A program made the translations under genes and the position numbers. Positions 6,767 through 16,413 of a stretch of DNA of 64,000 nucleotides are shown piece by piece. The DNA lies in the NCBI RefSeq assembly GCF_030812995.1, contig NZ_JAUSTT010000010.1, positions 87,665 to 151,664 of the forward strand, read 5' to 3'. Origin of the DNA: Bacillus chungangensis. Lineage in GTDB: Bacteria; Bacillota; Bacilli; Bacillales; Bacillaceae_C. The notes below the pieces were generated by a model that worked only from the letters and a program-made list of their open reading frames with translations, had not been told where the DNA came from and made no database searches. Within the stretch, counting starts at the first letter, position 1, and each line of letters opens with the position of its first letter.

Positions 6767-9019
6767 CTAACAAGCAAAGAAGTTTTGCAAAAGTGAGGTG
6801 CATGTTTTTTTGGCCTCGGGTATATCTATTTCTGTGCCGATACAAGATGGGCAGCCATCTTCACATGGACAATGTACGACAAGGTCATTTGCCATAGCGA
6901 CTACTTCATCTATACGATGAAATATTTCTTTTGCGAGGCCAATTCCACCAGGATATCGGTCATACATAAAAATCGTAGGCAGCCCATGATGAACAGCTTT
7001 TACTTGTGGGACTACATGTACGTCATTTCGATCACACATCACAATAAGTGGAATCACATTTCTAAATAGGTTGGAAATGCCGCCAAGTAATTGTTCAAGT
7101 TTTTTAAGTTCAAATTCTTGTACTTTAATAGTAAGCCAAGTACTGCTCGTATGCAGTTCTTCTTCAGGCAAATGTATGGGACCGGAGCCAATATTCTCGA
7201 ATGTAGATAATTTTATTTTTTTAAAAATAGTGGCAAGTGCATTTACAGTAACGTCTCCATAATGAACCGCCACCGTTTCTTTTTCCAGTGATTTATCGAT
7301 TTCTAGCACTTTTAATTGGACAGCAAGGTTAGCATCTGTAAAATAATCGACATTTACTTTGCGGACAAACGCTTTTTTCTCTTCCCAATCAAGCAACTCA
7401 ACTTGATATTGCGTTCCCTCATGTAAATAAATCGCTTCTTTATGCAGCAGGGTCATTGCACTAAAACGATCCATTTCTCCAATCACCTGATGGCTGCCAG
7501 TAATTGTTTGATCAATGATTACAACGTTTTCTTGAGAAGCTGACCGCAAGCTGATTTGATGTGCAGGAAAAGATTCGTTTGCCCAAAACCATCTATCACT
7601 TTTACGATGCAGCACCTTTTCTTCCGTTAAAAAAGTAAGAATTTCTTCGACGGGTTCATTTCCGAATTGATCCCCAGCTTGAAACGGCAGTTCATATGCA
7701 GCACATTTCACGTGATCCACTAAGATAATTAAATTATCGGGATTGATGCGGGCAGACTCTGGATTTTTATCAAAAAAGTAAGCCGGATGTTGGACAATAT
7801 ACTGATCAATTGGTGTTGAGGATGCGACCATGATCGTTAAAGACTCCTCTTGTCTGCGTCCTGCTCTTCCTGCTTGCTGCCATGTACTTGCAATTGTGCC
7901 AGGGTATCCTGTCATGATGCAAACTTGTAATTGGCCGATATCAACCCCTAATTCTAAGGCATTTGTACTGACGACACCAATTATCGAACCTTCTCGCAGT
8001 CCTTTTTCAATTTCTCGCCTTTGTTTTGGTAAATAGCCTCCTCGGTATCCACGAATCGTTGCATTTCCAATATCTTTTTTGATCAAATCCTGCAAATGGC
8101 TTAAAATCACCTCTACTCGAACACGACTGCGGGCAAAAACAATCGTTTGAATATTGTTACGGAGAAATTCTTTTGCTAAACGATTAACCTCTACAGTTGC
8201 ACTCTTCCTTATGTTCAGAGCGCGATTGACAAGAGGCGGATTATAAAATACAAAATGCTTTTTGCCTCTAGGAGCACCATTATTAGAAATAAGCGTGATT
8301 TCTTCACCAGTTAATTGTTCTGCAAGCTCTTTAGGATTTGCAATCGTTGCTGAAGTGCATATAAATGTTGGTTTACTGCCATAAAATGCACAAATTCTTT
8401 TTAATCTTCTTATTACATTTGCAACATGGCTTCCAAATACTCCTCGATATGTATGCAGTTCATCAATTACAATGTATTTTAAATTCTCAAAGAGTGATAT
8501 CCATTTTGTATGATGAGGCAAAATCGCTGTATGAAGCATATCAGGATTTGTAATCACAACATGGCCAGCTTTACGTACAATTTGCCGTATATTAGGAGAA
8601 GTATCGCCATCGTACGTATAACTTTTGATGGAAATCCCCATCTCATTAATTAACTCATTCAAGTCTGATTTCTGATCTTGGGCCAATGCTTTTGTAGGAA
8701 ATAGATACAGTGCACGGCTTGTCTCGTCCTGAGTGATTTCATTCAGAACAGGTAAATGGTAACAAAGCGTTTTTCCAGAAGCTGTTGGGGTAACAGCTGT
8801 AACATGTTTCCCTGATGTTGCAGCTTTATAGGCGCTAAACTGATGTGTATAAAGCGCTTCTACCCCCTTTTTATGTAGAGCTGCTTTTATCCTTTCGTCA
8901 AGATCATCTGGAAATGGAACTGTATTTGCAGCTACAGGTGCAATTTCTCTCCAGTAAACGACATGTTCATCTTGCTTTAACCTCTCTATTAATGTATCTA
9001 TTCGATCCCTCTTATGCAT
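6767..9019 (-). CDS. mrfA: Mitomycin repair factor A, DEXH-box helicase
   Basis: A 750-residue superfamily 2 helicase of the YprA family. Motif I TPTASGKTLCYH is near residues 75-87, the DELH box (IVIDELHTYRGVFGSH) near 184, motif VI (QQAGRAGRRQ) near 400, and the C-terminal DUF1998 region ends with the zinc-ligand cluster CPCEDGCPSC near 716. MrfA unwinds DNA 3'-5' and acts with MrfB on mitomycin lesions. The frame is open to 9115, but those extra codons lie in the adjacent repeat. ATG 9019 has GGTGGTG upstream and matches the family start (DTLIERLKQDEHVVYWREI). Confidence 0.94.
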   Translation of the reverse strand: MHKRDRIDTLIERLKQDEHVVYWREIAPVAANTVPFPDDLDERIKAALHKKGVEALYTHQFSAYKAATSGKHVTAVTPTASGKTLCYHLPVLNEITQDETSRALYLFPTKALAQDQKSDLNELINEMGISIKSYTYDGDTSPNIRQIVRKAGHVVITNPDMLHTAILPHHTKWISLFENLKYIVIDELHTYRGVFGSHVANVIRRLKRICAFYGSKPTFICTSATIANPKELAEQLTGEEITLISNNGAPRGKKHFVFYNPPLVNRALNIRKSATVEVNRLAKEFLRNNIQTIVFARSRVRVEVILSHLQDLIKKDIGNATIRGYRGGYLPKQRREIEKGLREGSIIGVVSTNALELGVDIGQLQVCIMTGYPGTIASTWQQAGRAGRRQEESLTIMVASSTPIDQYIVQHPAYFFDKNPESARINPDNLIILVDHVKCAAYELPFQAGDQFGNEPVEEILTFLTEEKVLHRKSDRWFWANESFPAHQISLRSASQENVVIIDQTITGSHQVIGEMDRFSAMTLLHKEAIYLHEGTQYQVELLDWEEKKAFVRKVNVDYFTDANLAVQLKVLEIDKSLEKETVAVHYGDVTVNALATIFKKIKLSTFENIGSGPIHLPEEELHTSSTWLTIKVQEFELKKLEQLLGGISNLFRNVIPLIVMCDRNDVHVVPQVKAVHHGLPTIFMYDRYPGGIGLAKEIFHRIDEVVAMANDLVVHCPCEDGCPSCIGTEIDIPEAKKTCTSLLQNFFAC

Positions 9020-9055
9020 AAGAACACCACCAACCTCATTTATCCTACATGAACG

Positions 9056-9308
9056 ATAAAGTGAAACTTCCATCAGTGGAGATCTCTCATACCCTACTGA
9101 TAAGAAGTAGAACAAAGGCTAAGATCAAAACGTCCTCGAAAAAAGAGAAAACCGCTTTTTCTTCGTGCGATGCTAATTCAAGAAGTTTTCCTTATCCTGT
9201 CAGCCCGATACAATCGGACATTTGACTTTCAGTTATCCCACACCTAGCGCTTCTGATTCCTCTTACTCCCCGAGATGGGGGTCTTGACTCGCCAGTTAGA
9301 TATGTTAA
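9056..9308 (-). mobile_element. Dispersed IS200/IS605-like non-autonomous element, copy 2
   Basis: A 253-bp copy just upstream of mrfA. Its right end (ATAAAGTGAAACTTCCATCA on the plus strand) begins 37 bp from the mrfA start codon. The core GACTTTCAGTTATCCCACAC and the second hairpin (CACCTAG / GAGATGGGGG) are present. The left end is slightly decayed (GTTAAAT in place of GATAAA). Confidence 0.8.
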
Positions 9309-9508
9309 ATCGTCAGGATTATTTCCGTTCCTCTCTATAACATTAGTATAATAAACATATGTTCGCAGTGCAACGATGCTTACAAGTCTATTTCTAATCT
9401 AATGATACTAGCAACCTTACAGAAACAAACGTTTCAATTGTTTAAAGAAGATAGCACAAACTATATATTATATATAGACAAGATACTTATTTTTCTATTT
9501 TACATAGA

Positions 9509-9800
9509 ATAAAGTGACACTACCATCAATGCAATATGGAGAGAATTGCAGCTGACACAAGCGTTCTTAAAAATCTAGCGATGCTTTCCCATCCTGTGTC
9601 TTATCAAGCATTGCCCGGACAATCATGATTAGAATGGCGAATAGTGTGAAATCAGTACGAGTAAATAGGTAGAAGCTTAAACTTTCATCAGCAGCGATTT
9701 TTCTTATTAATGAAAAGCGTATCAAGGATAAAAATCCAGCGTCATTGAACAGAAGTGCACTTTTTCTTCGTATTTCTTTGTCGTATTCCCGAATAGTCGG
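9509..9800 (-). mobile_element. Decayed remnants of one or two dispersed elements
   Basis: ATAAAGTGACACTACCATCA at 9509 matches the right end. GATGCTTTCCCATCCTGTG near 9580, AAACTTTCATCAG near 9679 and AGTGCACTTTTTCTTCGT near 9754 match interior blocks, the last two suggesting a second nested remnant. The rest of 9309-9942 shows no gene, only AT-rich sequence including a CTATATATTATATATAG palindrome near 9460. Confidence 0.45.
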
Positions 9801-9942
9801 TTATTTACTAGAGAAAGAGTAACGATATGAGAAATTAGAAATGTGAATGAAGTTTATTCCTAATTGTTCATATCATTCCAAGTTACTTTCACTCTTGAGG
9901 TAGCTTGAAGTGGGATAAATAACAGAAAAGGAGTGATGGGCA

Positions 9943-10410
9943 ATGTCAGAGAACTTGCCAGAAAAAAGACACCCCCCTTCCGAACATGATCTGTTTCAAC
10001 AATGGAAGGAATCCATCCAGCATTTTTTTGCGGAGCCTCCGATACGAGGTTTTATGGAAAGTATCGATGATTTTTTTCATGCTCCATTCCTTAATGGATT
10101 TCCCGTCGATGTGCAGAATCTTGACGAAAAATATATTATTACAGCAAAATTGCCAGGCATCAATAAAGACCAAATTAAAATAGACATTTTTCAAAGATCC
10201 GTAGCCATTACCGTCCAACATCGTGAAATAATGACGAAAAAGGATCAAACAGATACTACCCTTGCAAAAAAACAGTCTTATCAAAAAACTTCTCGTACGA
10301 TTCCCCTCCACGTGCCTGTTGATGAAAATCGTGCAAAAGCGAACTATACAAATGGACTGCTTACTTTGGTGTTGCCAAAGTTAAAAGGAAAAAGTATTGA
10401 CATTTATTAA
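9943..10410 (+). CDS. Hsp20/alpha-crystallin family small heat-shock protein
   Basis: A 155-aa protein with an alpha-crystallin domain from about residue 50: PVDVQNLDEKYIITAKLPGINKDQIKIDI, then RTIPLHVPVDENRAKANYTNGLLTLVLPK containing the usual A-x-Y-x-N-G-L-L-T motif. The N-terminal 45 residues (FQQWKESIQHFFAE, SIDDFFHAPFLNGF) are the variable oligomerisation arm. Small Hsps hold unfolding proteins; some bacillus members (CotM, CotP) are spore-coat proteins, and neighbours yppG and cotD make that possible here, but the sequence does not decide it. The ribosome site is AAGGAGTGATG and the start ATG 9943. A terminator follows. Confidence 0.9.
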   Translation: MSENLPEKRHPPSEHDLFQQWKESIQHFFAEPPIRGFMESIDDFFHAPFLNGFPVDVQNLDEKYIITAKLPGINKDQIKIDIFQRSVAITVQHREIMTKKDQTDTTLAKKQSYQKTSRTIPLHVPVDENRAKANYTNGLLTLVLPKLKGKSIDIY

Positions 10411-10425
10411 ACACCTTGCTAAAAG

Positions 10426-10460
10426 AAGGGTGTCCCTAAATAAAATTGGGACACTCTTTT
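10426..10460 (+). terminator. Terminator of the Hsp20 gene
   Basis: An 11-bp stem (AAGGGTGTCCC / GGGACACTCTT, one G-T pair) with an 11-nt loop, followed by a short T run. It lies 16 bp beyond the stop codon. Confidence 0.75.
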
Positions 10461-10608
10461 AAGTATGTTTACATTCTCCCTGGCCACTTTCATTACTCCA
10501 GCCATTAAATATTGTGCTGCTGATTGAAAACAGCTCCATCGATTCATACAGTGCCATTGTAAAAAGAGAAGGTAGACCCTTATATAACACATACGTTTCG
10601 GGCAGCCT

Positions 10609-11109
10609 CTACGTTTTAAAAAGTCCGCCTATCCCTTTAAATACTGAGGAAACCTGTGTAACAGCATTCATCATTTGGCCTGCAGTATTAGCCATTTTAT
10701 TAAAATCAATTGTCCCATCTTGTGTTTTAAATGAATTCATCACACTGCTCCATCCACTTAATGCTGGCTTCGGAGGATAGTTCGGTTTTGGATACGGATT
10801 TATTTGCGGATGATAGAGCTGCTCATTTCCCCCCTTATCCATTGGCAGTTTTTTTGTTTGTTGAAGCGGGTTTTGAAAAATGTCAGGTGCAGATAGATGA
10901 CCATAATGATAAGGCGACGGATTAGGTTGGTAAAATTGACCGTTATTAGGTGGCTGCCCAGGTGCTAGATAGCCTTGGTAAGGGGGGTGGATCGGAAATT
11001 GTGATGGATAATATGGTGTATGGGGATGAACAATCGCTGCTTCCTGAGGCCATCGATCCAAAGGTGGGCGCCAATTCCATTGCTGATAATTTATGGGCAG
11101 ATTATTCAC
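10609..11109 (-). CDS. yppG: Spore coat-type protein YppG
   Basis: A 166-aa protein rich in proline, tyrosine, glutamine and asparagine in its first two thirds (PTPYYPSQ-like, PPYQGYLAPGQPPNNG, NPYPKPNYPPKP). A conserved C-terminal module follows: LSGWSSVMNSFKTQDGTIDFNKMANTAGQMMNAV...FKGIGGLF. This C-terminal block with a P/Y/Q-rich arm is the YppG-like family, a coat-associated protein of Bacillus. The start is GTG 11109, supported by AAGGAG 9-10 bases upstream. A sigma-K-like -10 lies just upstream. Confidence 0.85.
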   Translation of the reverse strand: MNNLPINYQQWNWRPPLDRWPQEAAIVHPHTPYYPSQFPIHPPYQGYLAPGQPPNNGQFYQPNPSPYHYGHLSAPDIFQNPLQQTKKLPMDKGGNEQLYHPQINPYPKPNYPPKPALSGWSSVMNSFKTQDGTIDFNKMANTAGQMMNAVTQVSSVFKGIGGLFKT

Positions 11110-11144
11110 TTCCTCAACTCCTTCACTATAAATATCACTACTAC

Positions 11145-11172
11145 TAAAATATGTTCCATGAAAAAAAGGGTG
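11145..11172 (-). promoter_or_regulatory. Candidate sigma-K promoter of yppG
   Basis: On the minus strand CATATTTTA (11153-11145) fits CATAnnnTA. CACC (11172-11169) gives the AC core of a -35 at a slightly short spacing of 15. Consensus match only. Confidence 0.4.
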
Positions 11173-11189
11173 AAAGCCTAAGAGTAAAA

Positions 11190-11257
11190 AACATCTAAAG
11201 AGAAAGTTCTATGTAGCTTTACATTGAAAATATTAAATATTCATCCCTTTAGATGTT
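11190..11257. repeat. Long-loop inverted repeat between yppG and yppF
   Basis: An 11-bp perfect inverted repeat (AACATCTAAAG / CTTTAGATGTT) with a 46-nt loop in the divergent yppG-yppF intergenic region. It could be a weak plus-strand terminator remnant (GTTTTATCTTT follows) or a regulatory structure. Nothing else recognisable lies in 11258-11400. Confidence 0.4.
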
Positions 11258-11410
11258 GTTTTATCTTTCTCTACTTTATTTAAGGAACACCATTAACGTA
11301 ATTTCCCTGAAAAATCAACCCATAATTGTGACGAAAGTCTAACTTTTCTTAAAAAAAGAAAATAAGTATTTTTATGTTAACATAGGAAAAAGGCAAAGGG
11401 GGAAAAAGAA

Positions 11411-11590
11411 ATGAATGTTCACGAACTTAAAGAAAAATTTATGCAAAAAAAACAATATGCTGTTGAAAGTTTGAATGAATTATTGGTGTTTGCAAAACAG
11501 GCTTATATTCGTAACGAAATCAATGTAAACGAATATCGCAGTATTGTTCGTGAGCTTGAATCACAAAAGTCTATCACATCAGCGGAATAA
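11411..11590 (+). CDS. yppF: Small protein YppF
   Basis: A 59-aa protein, MNVHELKEKFMQKKQYAVES..., continuing NELLVFAKQAYIRNEINVNEYRSIVRELE. The pattern and position (divergent from yppG, next to yppE) match the YppF-like family of Bacillus, whose function is unknown. It is soluble, helical and charged. AAAGGGGG about 9 bases upstream of ATG 11411 is a strong ribosome site. Confidence 0.8.
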   Translation: MNVHELKEKFMQKKQYAVESLNELLVFAKQAYIRNEINVNEYRSIVRELESQKSITSAE

Positions 11591-11663
11591 TTTTTATTTT
11601 TACTATGTTAATGTTAGAAACATAAAAGACAGACTTTTGCCCTGCCTCCATCAAGAAGTGGGG

Positions 11664-12032
11664 CTACTTTTCCTTATGCAATTCTTCTAATAAGCGCTTA
11701 AGAACGTAATCGACAGATCGTACATAATTTTGAAATCTTTTTAAGCTTGTTTCCGGGAAAAAACTTTGAACAGCAATCAATTGCATATTTTCCGCTGTAT
11801 TTTTTAATTGGATTGGATGTAAATGCTTTGGTTGATATTTTTCCACCCACGTTATTGCCATTGGTTCCCATTTCCTACATACTTCTCTCACTTCGGTAAC
11901 AAAAGGATGCACCTCCTTATAGAAATCAGCCTTTTCCTTCGTTTCCCTAACGACTTTATTTTTGCTTATCGCATCTTGATTATATTGTATGAGCGCCAAT
12001 GTATAGTGATATAATGGCTCCTTACTCTTCAA
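11664..12032 (-). CDS. yppE: YppE family protein (DUF1798)
   Basis: A helical-bundle protein of about 122 residues ending YVRSVDYVLKRLLEELHKEK, with the YppE-like core KADFYKEVHPFVTEVREVCRKWEP and AVQSFFPETSLKRFQNYV. Function unknown. The start is uncertain: the frame is open to GTG 12053 and ATG 12041, but the only ribosome site (GAAAGG) is at normal distance (9 nt) from TTG 12032, so that codon is used. It precedes the small gene at 12112-12360, as in the yppDE pair of B. subtilis. Confidence 0.75.
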   Translation of the reverse strand: MKSKEPLYHYTLALIQYNQDAISKNKVVRETKEKADFYKEVHPFVTEVREVCRKWEPMAITWVEKYQPKHLHPIQLKNTAENMQLIAVQSFFPETSLKRFQNYVRSVDYVLKRLLEELHKEK

Positions 12033-12111
12033 TCGCCTCATCCTTTCTCGCACAAAAAAAAGTAGCTGGTCAAGCCACTTTAAAGTTGTATTCTTCTATA
12101 GTTTAAAAATA

Positions 12112-12360
12112 TTAGGTGCTAACTTCAAGTCTAACATCCCTTCTTCTTACAATTTCCGAACGTTTTGTCATAAAAGAACTTTGCAACAGCGCTTTCTCCA
12201 AGGCAGAAATTTGCTTCTCCATTACATAATACCTTTTCCATTCGTTTATTTGTCTACTCTCCCTCCTGCCAGTGCTCAAAGTTTTCATTTTTGCCTCCAC
12301 TTCTCCTATCTGCAACTGCATGTTTGTCAATCTACAAAGCATTTCTTCTTTAGAAATCAA
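12112..12360 (-). CDS. Small charged protein, probable YppD position
   Basis: An 82-aa protein, predicted coiled coil in its first half (EEMLCRLTNMQLQIGEVEAKMKTL and KRYYVMEKQISALEKALLQ) with a basic tail (KRSEIVRRRDVRLEVST). The start is TTG 12360 with a very strong GGAGGAG site 6 bases upstream, making translation likely despite the rare codon. Position between yppE and recU is that of yppD in B. subtilis, but I do not recognise enough sequence to name it. yppC, which lies near here in B. subtilis, is not present. Confidence 0.65.
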   Translation of the reverse strand: MISKEEMLCRLTNMQLQIGEVEAKMKTLSTGRRESRQINEWKRYYVMEKQISALEKALLQSSFMTKRSEIVRRRDVRLEVST

Positions 12361-12449
12361 TAAACTCTCCTCCTTATTTTTCAGCTAGCTACCAACTGCA
12401 AATAAGTTTCCAATGGCAAGGTCGATTAAAAGTTAATCCATTAATCACT

Positions 12450-12570
12450 GCAATAAAACAAGAAAAGCTTCATTGAAGACATTTCACGAAGAGAAAGTAC
12501 TTGTTTTTCAAGGACGTTGTGTTCTTAGTTTGAGATTCTTTAATAGAAAAAGATAAAAGTTTCACTATAT
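12450..12570 (+). mobile_element. Decayed dispersed element upstream of recU
   Basis: Plus-strand matches to the element interior and right end: AAAAGCTTCATTGAAGACAT, CACGAAGAGAAAGTAC, TTTTTCAAGGACGTTGTG, TCTTAGTTTGAGATTCTTT, AAAAGTTTCACTATAT. The left-end half is absent. The rest of 12361-12798 shows no gene. Confidence 0.6.
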
Positions 12571-12798
12571 CTCAACATACATATTCGCTTTTCTTTTTGT
12601 ACAACCTGCTTGCTTGACAAAACTAGAAGCAATTCGCCAAAGAAAGTGACGCTCCTAATTGTTTCGACAATCTTTAAACGTTAAGCGAACTACTTTCCAA
12701 GAAAGGAAATGAAACTTCACAAAACGATTATTCGTCCAAATAATTGATGTAAACTTCATGGAAATTTTTTAATCACCTAACTTGCTTTTTTTCTGCTA

Positions 12799-12807
12799 TG
12801 ATATAAT
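12799..12807 (+). promoter_or_regulatory. Extended -10 promoter of recU
   Basis: TGATATAAT is a TGn-extended perfect -10 hexamer 24 bp upstream of the recU ATG. A TTGCTT at 12782 is too close (14 bp) to be an ideal -35, as is tolerated for extended -10 promoters. Confidence 0.6.
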
Positions 12808-12830
12808 TTAGCTTGTGAGGTGGATCATTC

Positions 12831-13439
12831 ATGAGCTTACATTATCCCAATGGGAAAAAATACATTCCAACAAGGGAAAACAAAACAATATCTTCCACAG
12901 CTAGAAACATGTCCTACAGTAATCGCGGCATGATATTAGAGGATGATTTAAATGAAACAAATCAGTATTATTTGCAACATGGGATTGCTGTTATTTACAA
13001 GAAACCAACGCCTGTACAAATTGTCCATGTTGATTACCCGCAAAGAAGCAGTGCGGTAATAAAAGAAGCTTATTTTAAGCAGCCTTCTACAACAGACTAT
13101 AATGGCGTGTATCAAGGTAAATATATTGATTTTGAAGCAAAAGAAACAAAAAACAAGACATCTTTTCCTTTAAAAAATTTTCATGCACACCAAATGGAGC
13201 ATATGAAACAAGTAATAAAACAAGATGGCATTTGCTTCGTCATTGTCAGGTTTGTGATGTTGGAAGAAATTTATTTACTGGAAGGCAAACATGTCATTGC
13301 TTTTTGGGAAAGAATGCAGATGGGTGGACGAAAATCTATAAAAAAAACAGAGATAGAAACATTAGGGCATCTCATTCCGATTGGATTCCACCCCCGTTTA
13401 GATTATTTAAAAATTGTCAAGCAGAAACTTTTCGCTTAA
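12831..13439 (+). CDS. recU: Holliday junction resolvase RecU
   Basis: A 202-residue RecU. The nuclease core is visible as [22 protein letters not shown], placing Asp89, Glu102 and Lys104 as the PD-ExK catalytic set. The N-terminal [18 protein letters not shown] and C-terminal [12 protein letters not shown] are also family-typical. RecU cleaves four-way junctions made during recombination, working with RuvAB and RecA. ATG 12831 has GAGGTGGA 8 bases upstream. In B. subtilis recU and ponA are cotranscribed; here 415 bp separate them, though both remain on the plus strand. Confidence 0.95.
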   Translation: MSLHYPNGKKYIPTRENKTISSTARNMSYSNRGMILEDDLNETNQYYLQHGIAVIYKKPTPVQIVHVDYPQRSSAVIKEAYFKQPSTTDYNGVYQGKYIDFEAKETKNKTSFPLKNFHAHQMEHMKQVIKQDGICFVIVRFVMLEEIYLLEGKHVIAFWERMQMGGRKSIKKTEIETLGHLIPIGFHPRLDYLKIVKQKLFA

Positions 13440-13854
13440 AATAATTTTTGATATTCTTTTAGGCTAGTAAAATTAATAGAATGTCACTAAAGGCTAACGC
13501 TTGTAGAAGTAGTTATTCATTGATAATGGGAGAATACTAGAGGACAATATCGTTAGATTCGGTACTTTTATACGTTCAAAAAAGTAATGGATGAGCACGT
13601 GCATATGAAACACAGCTGTAAAGAGGCTGGGTATAGATAACACTTTTCTAGACCAGTCAACAAGAAAGGTAGTTGGTTTTCATTCGTTTAGAAAAACCTT
13701 AGCGACCAAAATGTTTCTTGATTAGAATGCTCATTATGAAGATTGCAATTCATCTCTGATAACGAGCGAAGACATCGAGGGTTTCAAATAATTGTGAACC
13801 ACTTAAAGTGGTGATGAGACCTTGATTTGATTTTTTGAAAGAGAGGAATGCGAG
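13440..13854. other. Unusually long recU-ponA spacer, no gene seen
   Basis: 415 bp with no ORF carrying a ribosome site. A short palindrome CCACTTAAAGTGG lies near 13800, about 50 bp before ponA. I see no clear copy of the dispersed element, although heavily decayed repeat sequence cannot be excluded. Confidence 0.5.
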
Positions 13855-16398
13855 ATGGCTAGTAATTATAAAAGTCGTGAAGAACGCAGACGCCAACAAC
13901 AAGCAGGGAAATCAAAAAAGAAAAAAAGAACGAAGGCAGGAACAATTTTTAAAAGAATTTTTCTAACCGTTTTTTTTCTTGGATTAGCGTGCTTTCTTTC
14001 TGGAATTGGATTGTTCGCTTATTACGCAAGCAGTGCACCTAAACTAGACGATGCACTACTGATAGATCCTGTCTCTTCTGAGCTTTACGATAAAGACGGA
14101 GAATTGTTCACTGTCCTAGCAATTGAAAACCGCGACTATATTGAATATGATCAAATTCCGAAATTACTTGAGGATGCAGTGCTTGCTACTGAAGATTCTC
14201 GTTTTTACAAACATAACGGCCTCGATATCATTCGTTTTGCCGGGGCTGTGCTTGCTAATATTACACGCGGATACGGATCTGAAGGTGCTAGTACACTAAC
14301 GCAACAAGTAATAAAAAATTCTTTCTTGGATCCAGAAAAAACATTGAAACGCAAAGCCCAGGAAGCATGGCTGGCATTTCAATTAGAGAGGAAATATACG
14401 AAGGAAGAAATTTTTGAAATGTACGTTAACAAAATATTGATGTCCGGTAATATATATGGAATGGAGACTGCTGCCAAGTATTTTTATGGAAGGGAACTGA
14501 AAGATCTAGAACTTCATGAGATTGCCCAAATAGCCGGAATGCCGCAAAGTCCAAATAGATATAACCCTTTTAAAAATCCAGAGAATGCTGAAAAACGCAG
14601 GAATATTGTACTGTCATTAATGTATAAGCATAAAAAGATCACAAAAGAAGAGATGGAAAAAGCGAAACAAATTCCTGTAGAACAAACACTATTAAGTGAA
14701 GATCAACGAAAAGGGACTCCATACAAATATGACTCCTTCGTCGATCATGTTATTCACGAAGTAGAAAAATCAGGGAAATATAATGTTTATAGTGATGGAT
14801 TAAAAATTTATACAACGCTTGATCAGAATGCCCAACAATATACCGAAGAAATGCTGAACTCTAATGAGATCGTGGCATTCCCTGACGATGAATTTCAGGC
14901 GGGTATTGCGCTCATCGAAACGGGAACAGGAGAAATTCGCGCTCTAGGGGGCGGACGAAATCAAGAAGTAAAAAGAGGGTTTAATTATGCAACTGATCTA
15001 AAAAGCCGTCAGCTTGGTTCGACAGTGAAGCCATTGTTAGACTATGGGCCAGCAATTGAACATTTAAAATGGTCTACAGGCCAGCGGATCGTAGATGAAC
15101 CGTATACTTATTCTGATGGGACTAAGATCAATAACCATGACAACAAGTCTCAAGGTCCAATGTCAATTCGTGAAGCATTATATAAATCAAGAAATATTCC
15201 TGCCTTAAAGGCGTTTCAAGAAGTTGGGCCTGAAAAAGCGAAAGATTTTGCTGCCAACATTGGTATTCACTTTAAAAACATGTATGAATCCTATTCCATT
15301 GGTGGTGGAGAAGGCGCTTCGCCGCTAGAGTTGGCAGGGGCATATGCAGCATTCGGAAATAATGGGATTTATACAGAGCCGCATGCGGTTGTAAAAATTG
15401 TTCTTCGAGATGGTGAAACAGAAATTAAAACAGCGCCAGAAGCAAAAAGTGCTATGAAAGATTATACAGCTTATATGGTTACCGACATGTTAAAAGATGT
15501 TTTAACAAAAGGTACAGGTAAAACAGCGAATGTACCTGGACTCCATATTGCAGGCAAAACGGGAACGACTAATTACACTACAAAAGAAAAAAAAGAATAC
15601 AATATTCAAAATGGAGATGTTCCTGATTCATGGTTTGCAGGCTATAATACAAACTATACAGCAGCGATTTGGACTGGGTATGATAAGAAAGCAACACCAA
15701 TAAAATCAAAGGATCAAAAAATTGCTCAGCAACTCTTTAAAAATTTATTTAGTCACATTTCACAAAATATCGAAACACGTGATTTTAAAATGCCAAAAAG
15801 TGTTGTTGAAGTCCCTATTGAAATTGGAACTGATCCACCTAAAAAACCAAGTGACTATACACCAAAAGACCGCATTTCTACCGAACTATTTGTAAAAGGA
15901 ACAGAACCAACAGCCGTATCGGAAACATTTGAAACGTTGGAAGCACCGTCAAATGTCACTGCTACTTTTGATGAAGAACGTGAGGAAATTACGTTAGAAT
16001 GGAGCCATCCAGATGAAGGCGATATTGAGTTCGAAGTTAGTGGAACCGTTGATGGTACAGAATTGCCGGAAATAGGAAGAACAAGCGATACATCTATCGT
16101 ATTTACTAGCATAGAAAGAGGCAGTACCTATACCTTTACAGTTGCTGCTATTGATGGCGATATGCAAAGCGATCCAGCTAGTACAAGTATTACAATTCCT
16201 TTGATTGAAGATGATGAGGGAGAAGAAGAAACAGATGATGAAACAATAGAGGTGCCTGAAGGTCCGCCTATTACTAGACCTGAAGATGAAGAAGAACAAA
16301 ATACTGGTAATGATAATGAGGGAAATAATGGCGATCAAGAAGATGGTTCTTCTAATATAGAAGATACTCCTTCAGGAGAAACAGAAAACAACGAATAG
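13855..16398 (+). CDS. ponA: Class A penicillin-binding protein 1 with C-terminal Fn3 domain
   Basis: An 847-residue bifunctional peptidoglycan synthase. A basic cytoplasmic tail (to about 30) precedes one membrane segment (about 33-55). The glycosyltransferase-51 domain carries ATEDSRFYKHNG (Glu113) and GASTLTQQVIKN. The transpeptidase domain has Ser389-Thr-Val-Lys392 (SxxK), Ser445-Arg-Asn447 (SxN) and Lys568-Thr-Gly570 (KTG). A fibronectin type III domain (about 690-785) and a strongly acidic, Asn/Glu-rich tail follow. It polymerises and crosslinks wall glycan outside the membrane; GpsB is its adaptor. The start is ATG 13855 with AGAGG upstream. Confidence 0.96.
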   Translation: MASNYKSREERRRQQQAGKSKKKKRTKAGTIFKRIFLTVFFLGLACFLSGIGLFAYYASSAPKLDDALLIDPVSSELYDKDGELFTVLAIENRDYIEYDQIPKLLEDAVLATEDSRFYKHNGLDIIRFAGAVLANITRGYGSEGASTLTQQVIKNSFLDPEKTLKRKAQEAWLAFQLERKYTKEEIFEMYVNKILMSGNIYGMETAAKYFYGRELKDLELHEIAQIAGMPQSPNRYNPFKNPENAEKRRNIVLSLMYKHKKITKEEMEKAKQIPVEQTLLSEDQRKGTPYKYDSFVDHVIHEVEKSGKYNVYSDGLKIYTTLDQNAQQYTEEMLNSNEIVAFPDDEFQAGIALIETGTGEIRALGGGRNQEVKRGFNYATDLKSRQLGSTVKPLLDYGPAIEHLKWSTGQRIVDEPYTYSDGTKINNHDNKSQGPMSIREALYKSRNIPALKAFQEVGPEKAKDFAANIGIHFKNMYESYSIGGGEGASPLELAGAYAAFGNNGIYTEPHAVVKIVLRDGETEIKTAPEAKSAMKDYTAYMVTDMLKDVLTKGTGKTANVPGLHIAGKTGTTNYTTKEKKEYNIQNGDVPDSWFAGYNTNYTAAIWTGYDKKATPIKSKDQKIAQQLFKNLFSHISQNIETRDFKMPKSVVEVPIEIGTDPPKKPSDYTPKDRISTELFVKGTEPTAVSETFETLEAPSNVTATFDEEREEITLEWSHPDEGDIEFEVSGTVDGTELPEIGRTSDTSIVFTSIERGSTYTFTVAAIDGDMQSDPASTSITIPLIEDDEGEEETDDETIEVPEGPPITRPEDEEEQNTGNDNEGNNGDQEDGSSNIEDTPSGETENNE

Positions 16399-16413
16399 CA
16401 GCTTTATTGAATA

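Noticed and set aside
13440..13854. A further element copy between recU and ponA
   Set aside because: Only short scattered similarities could be found, below what I would call a copy.
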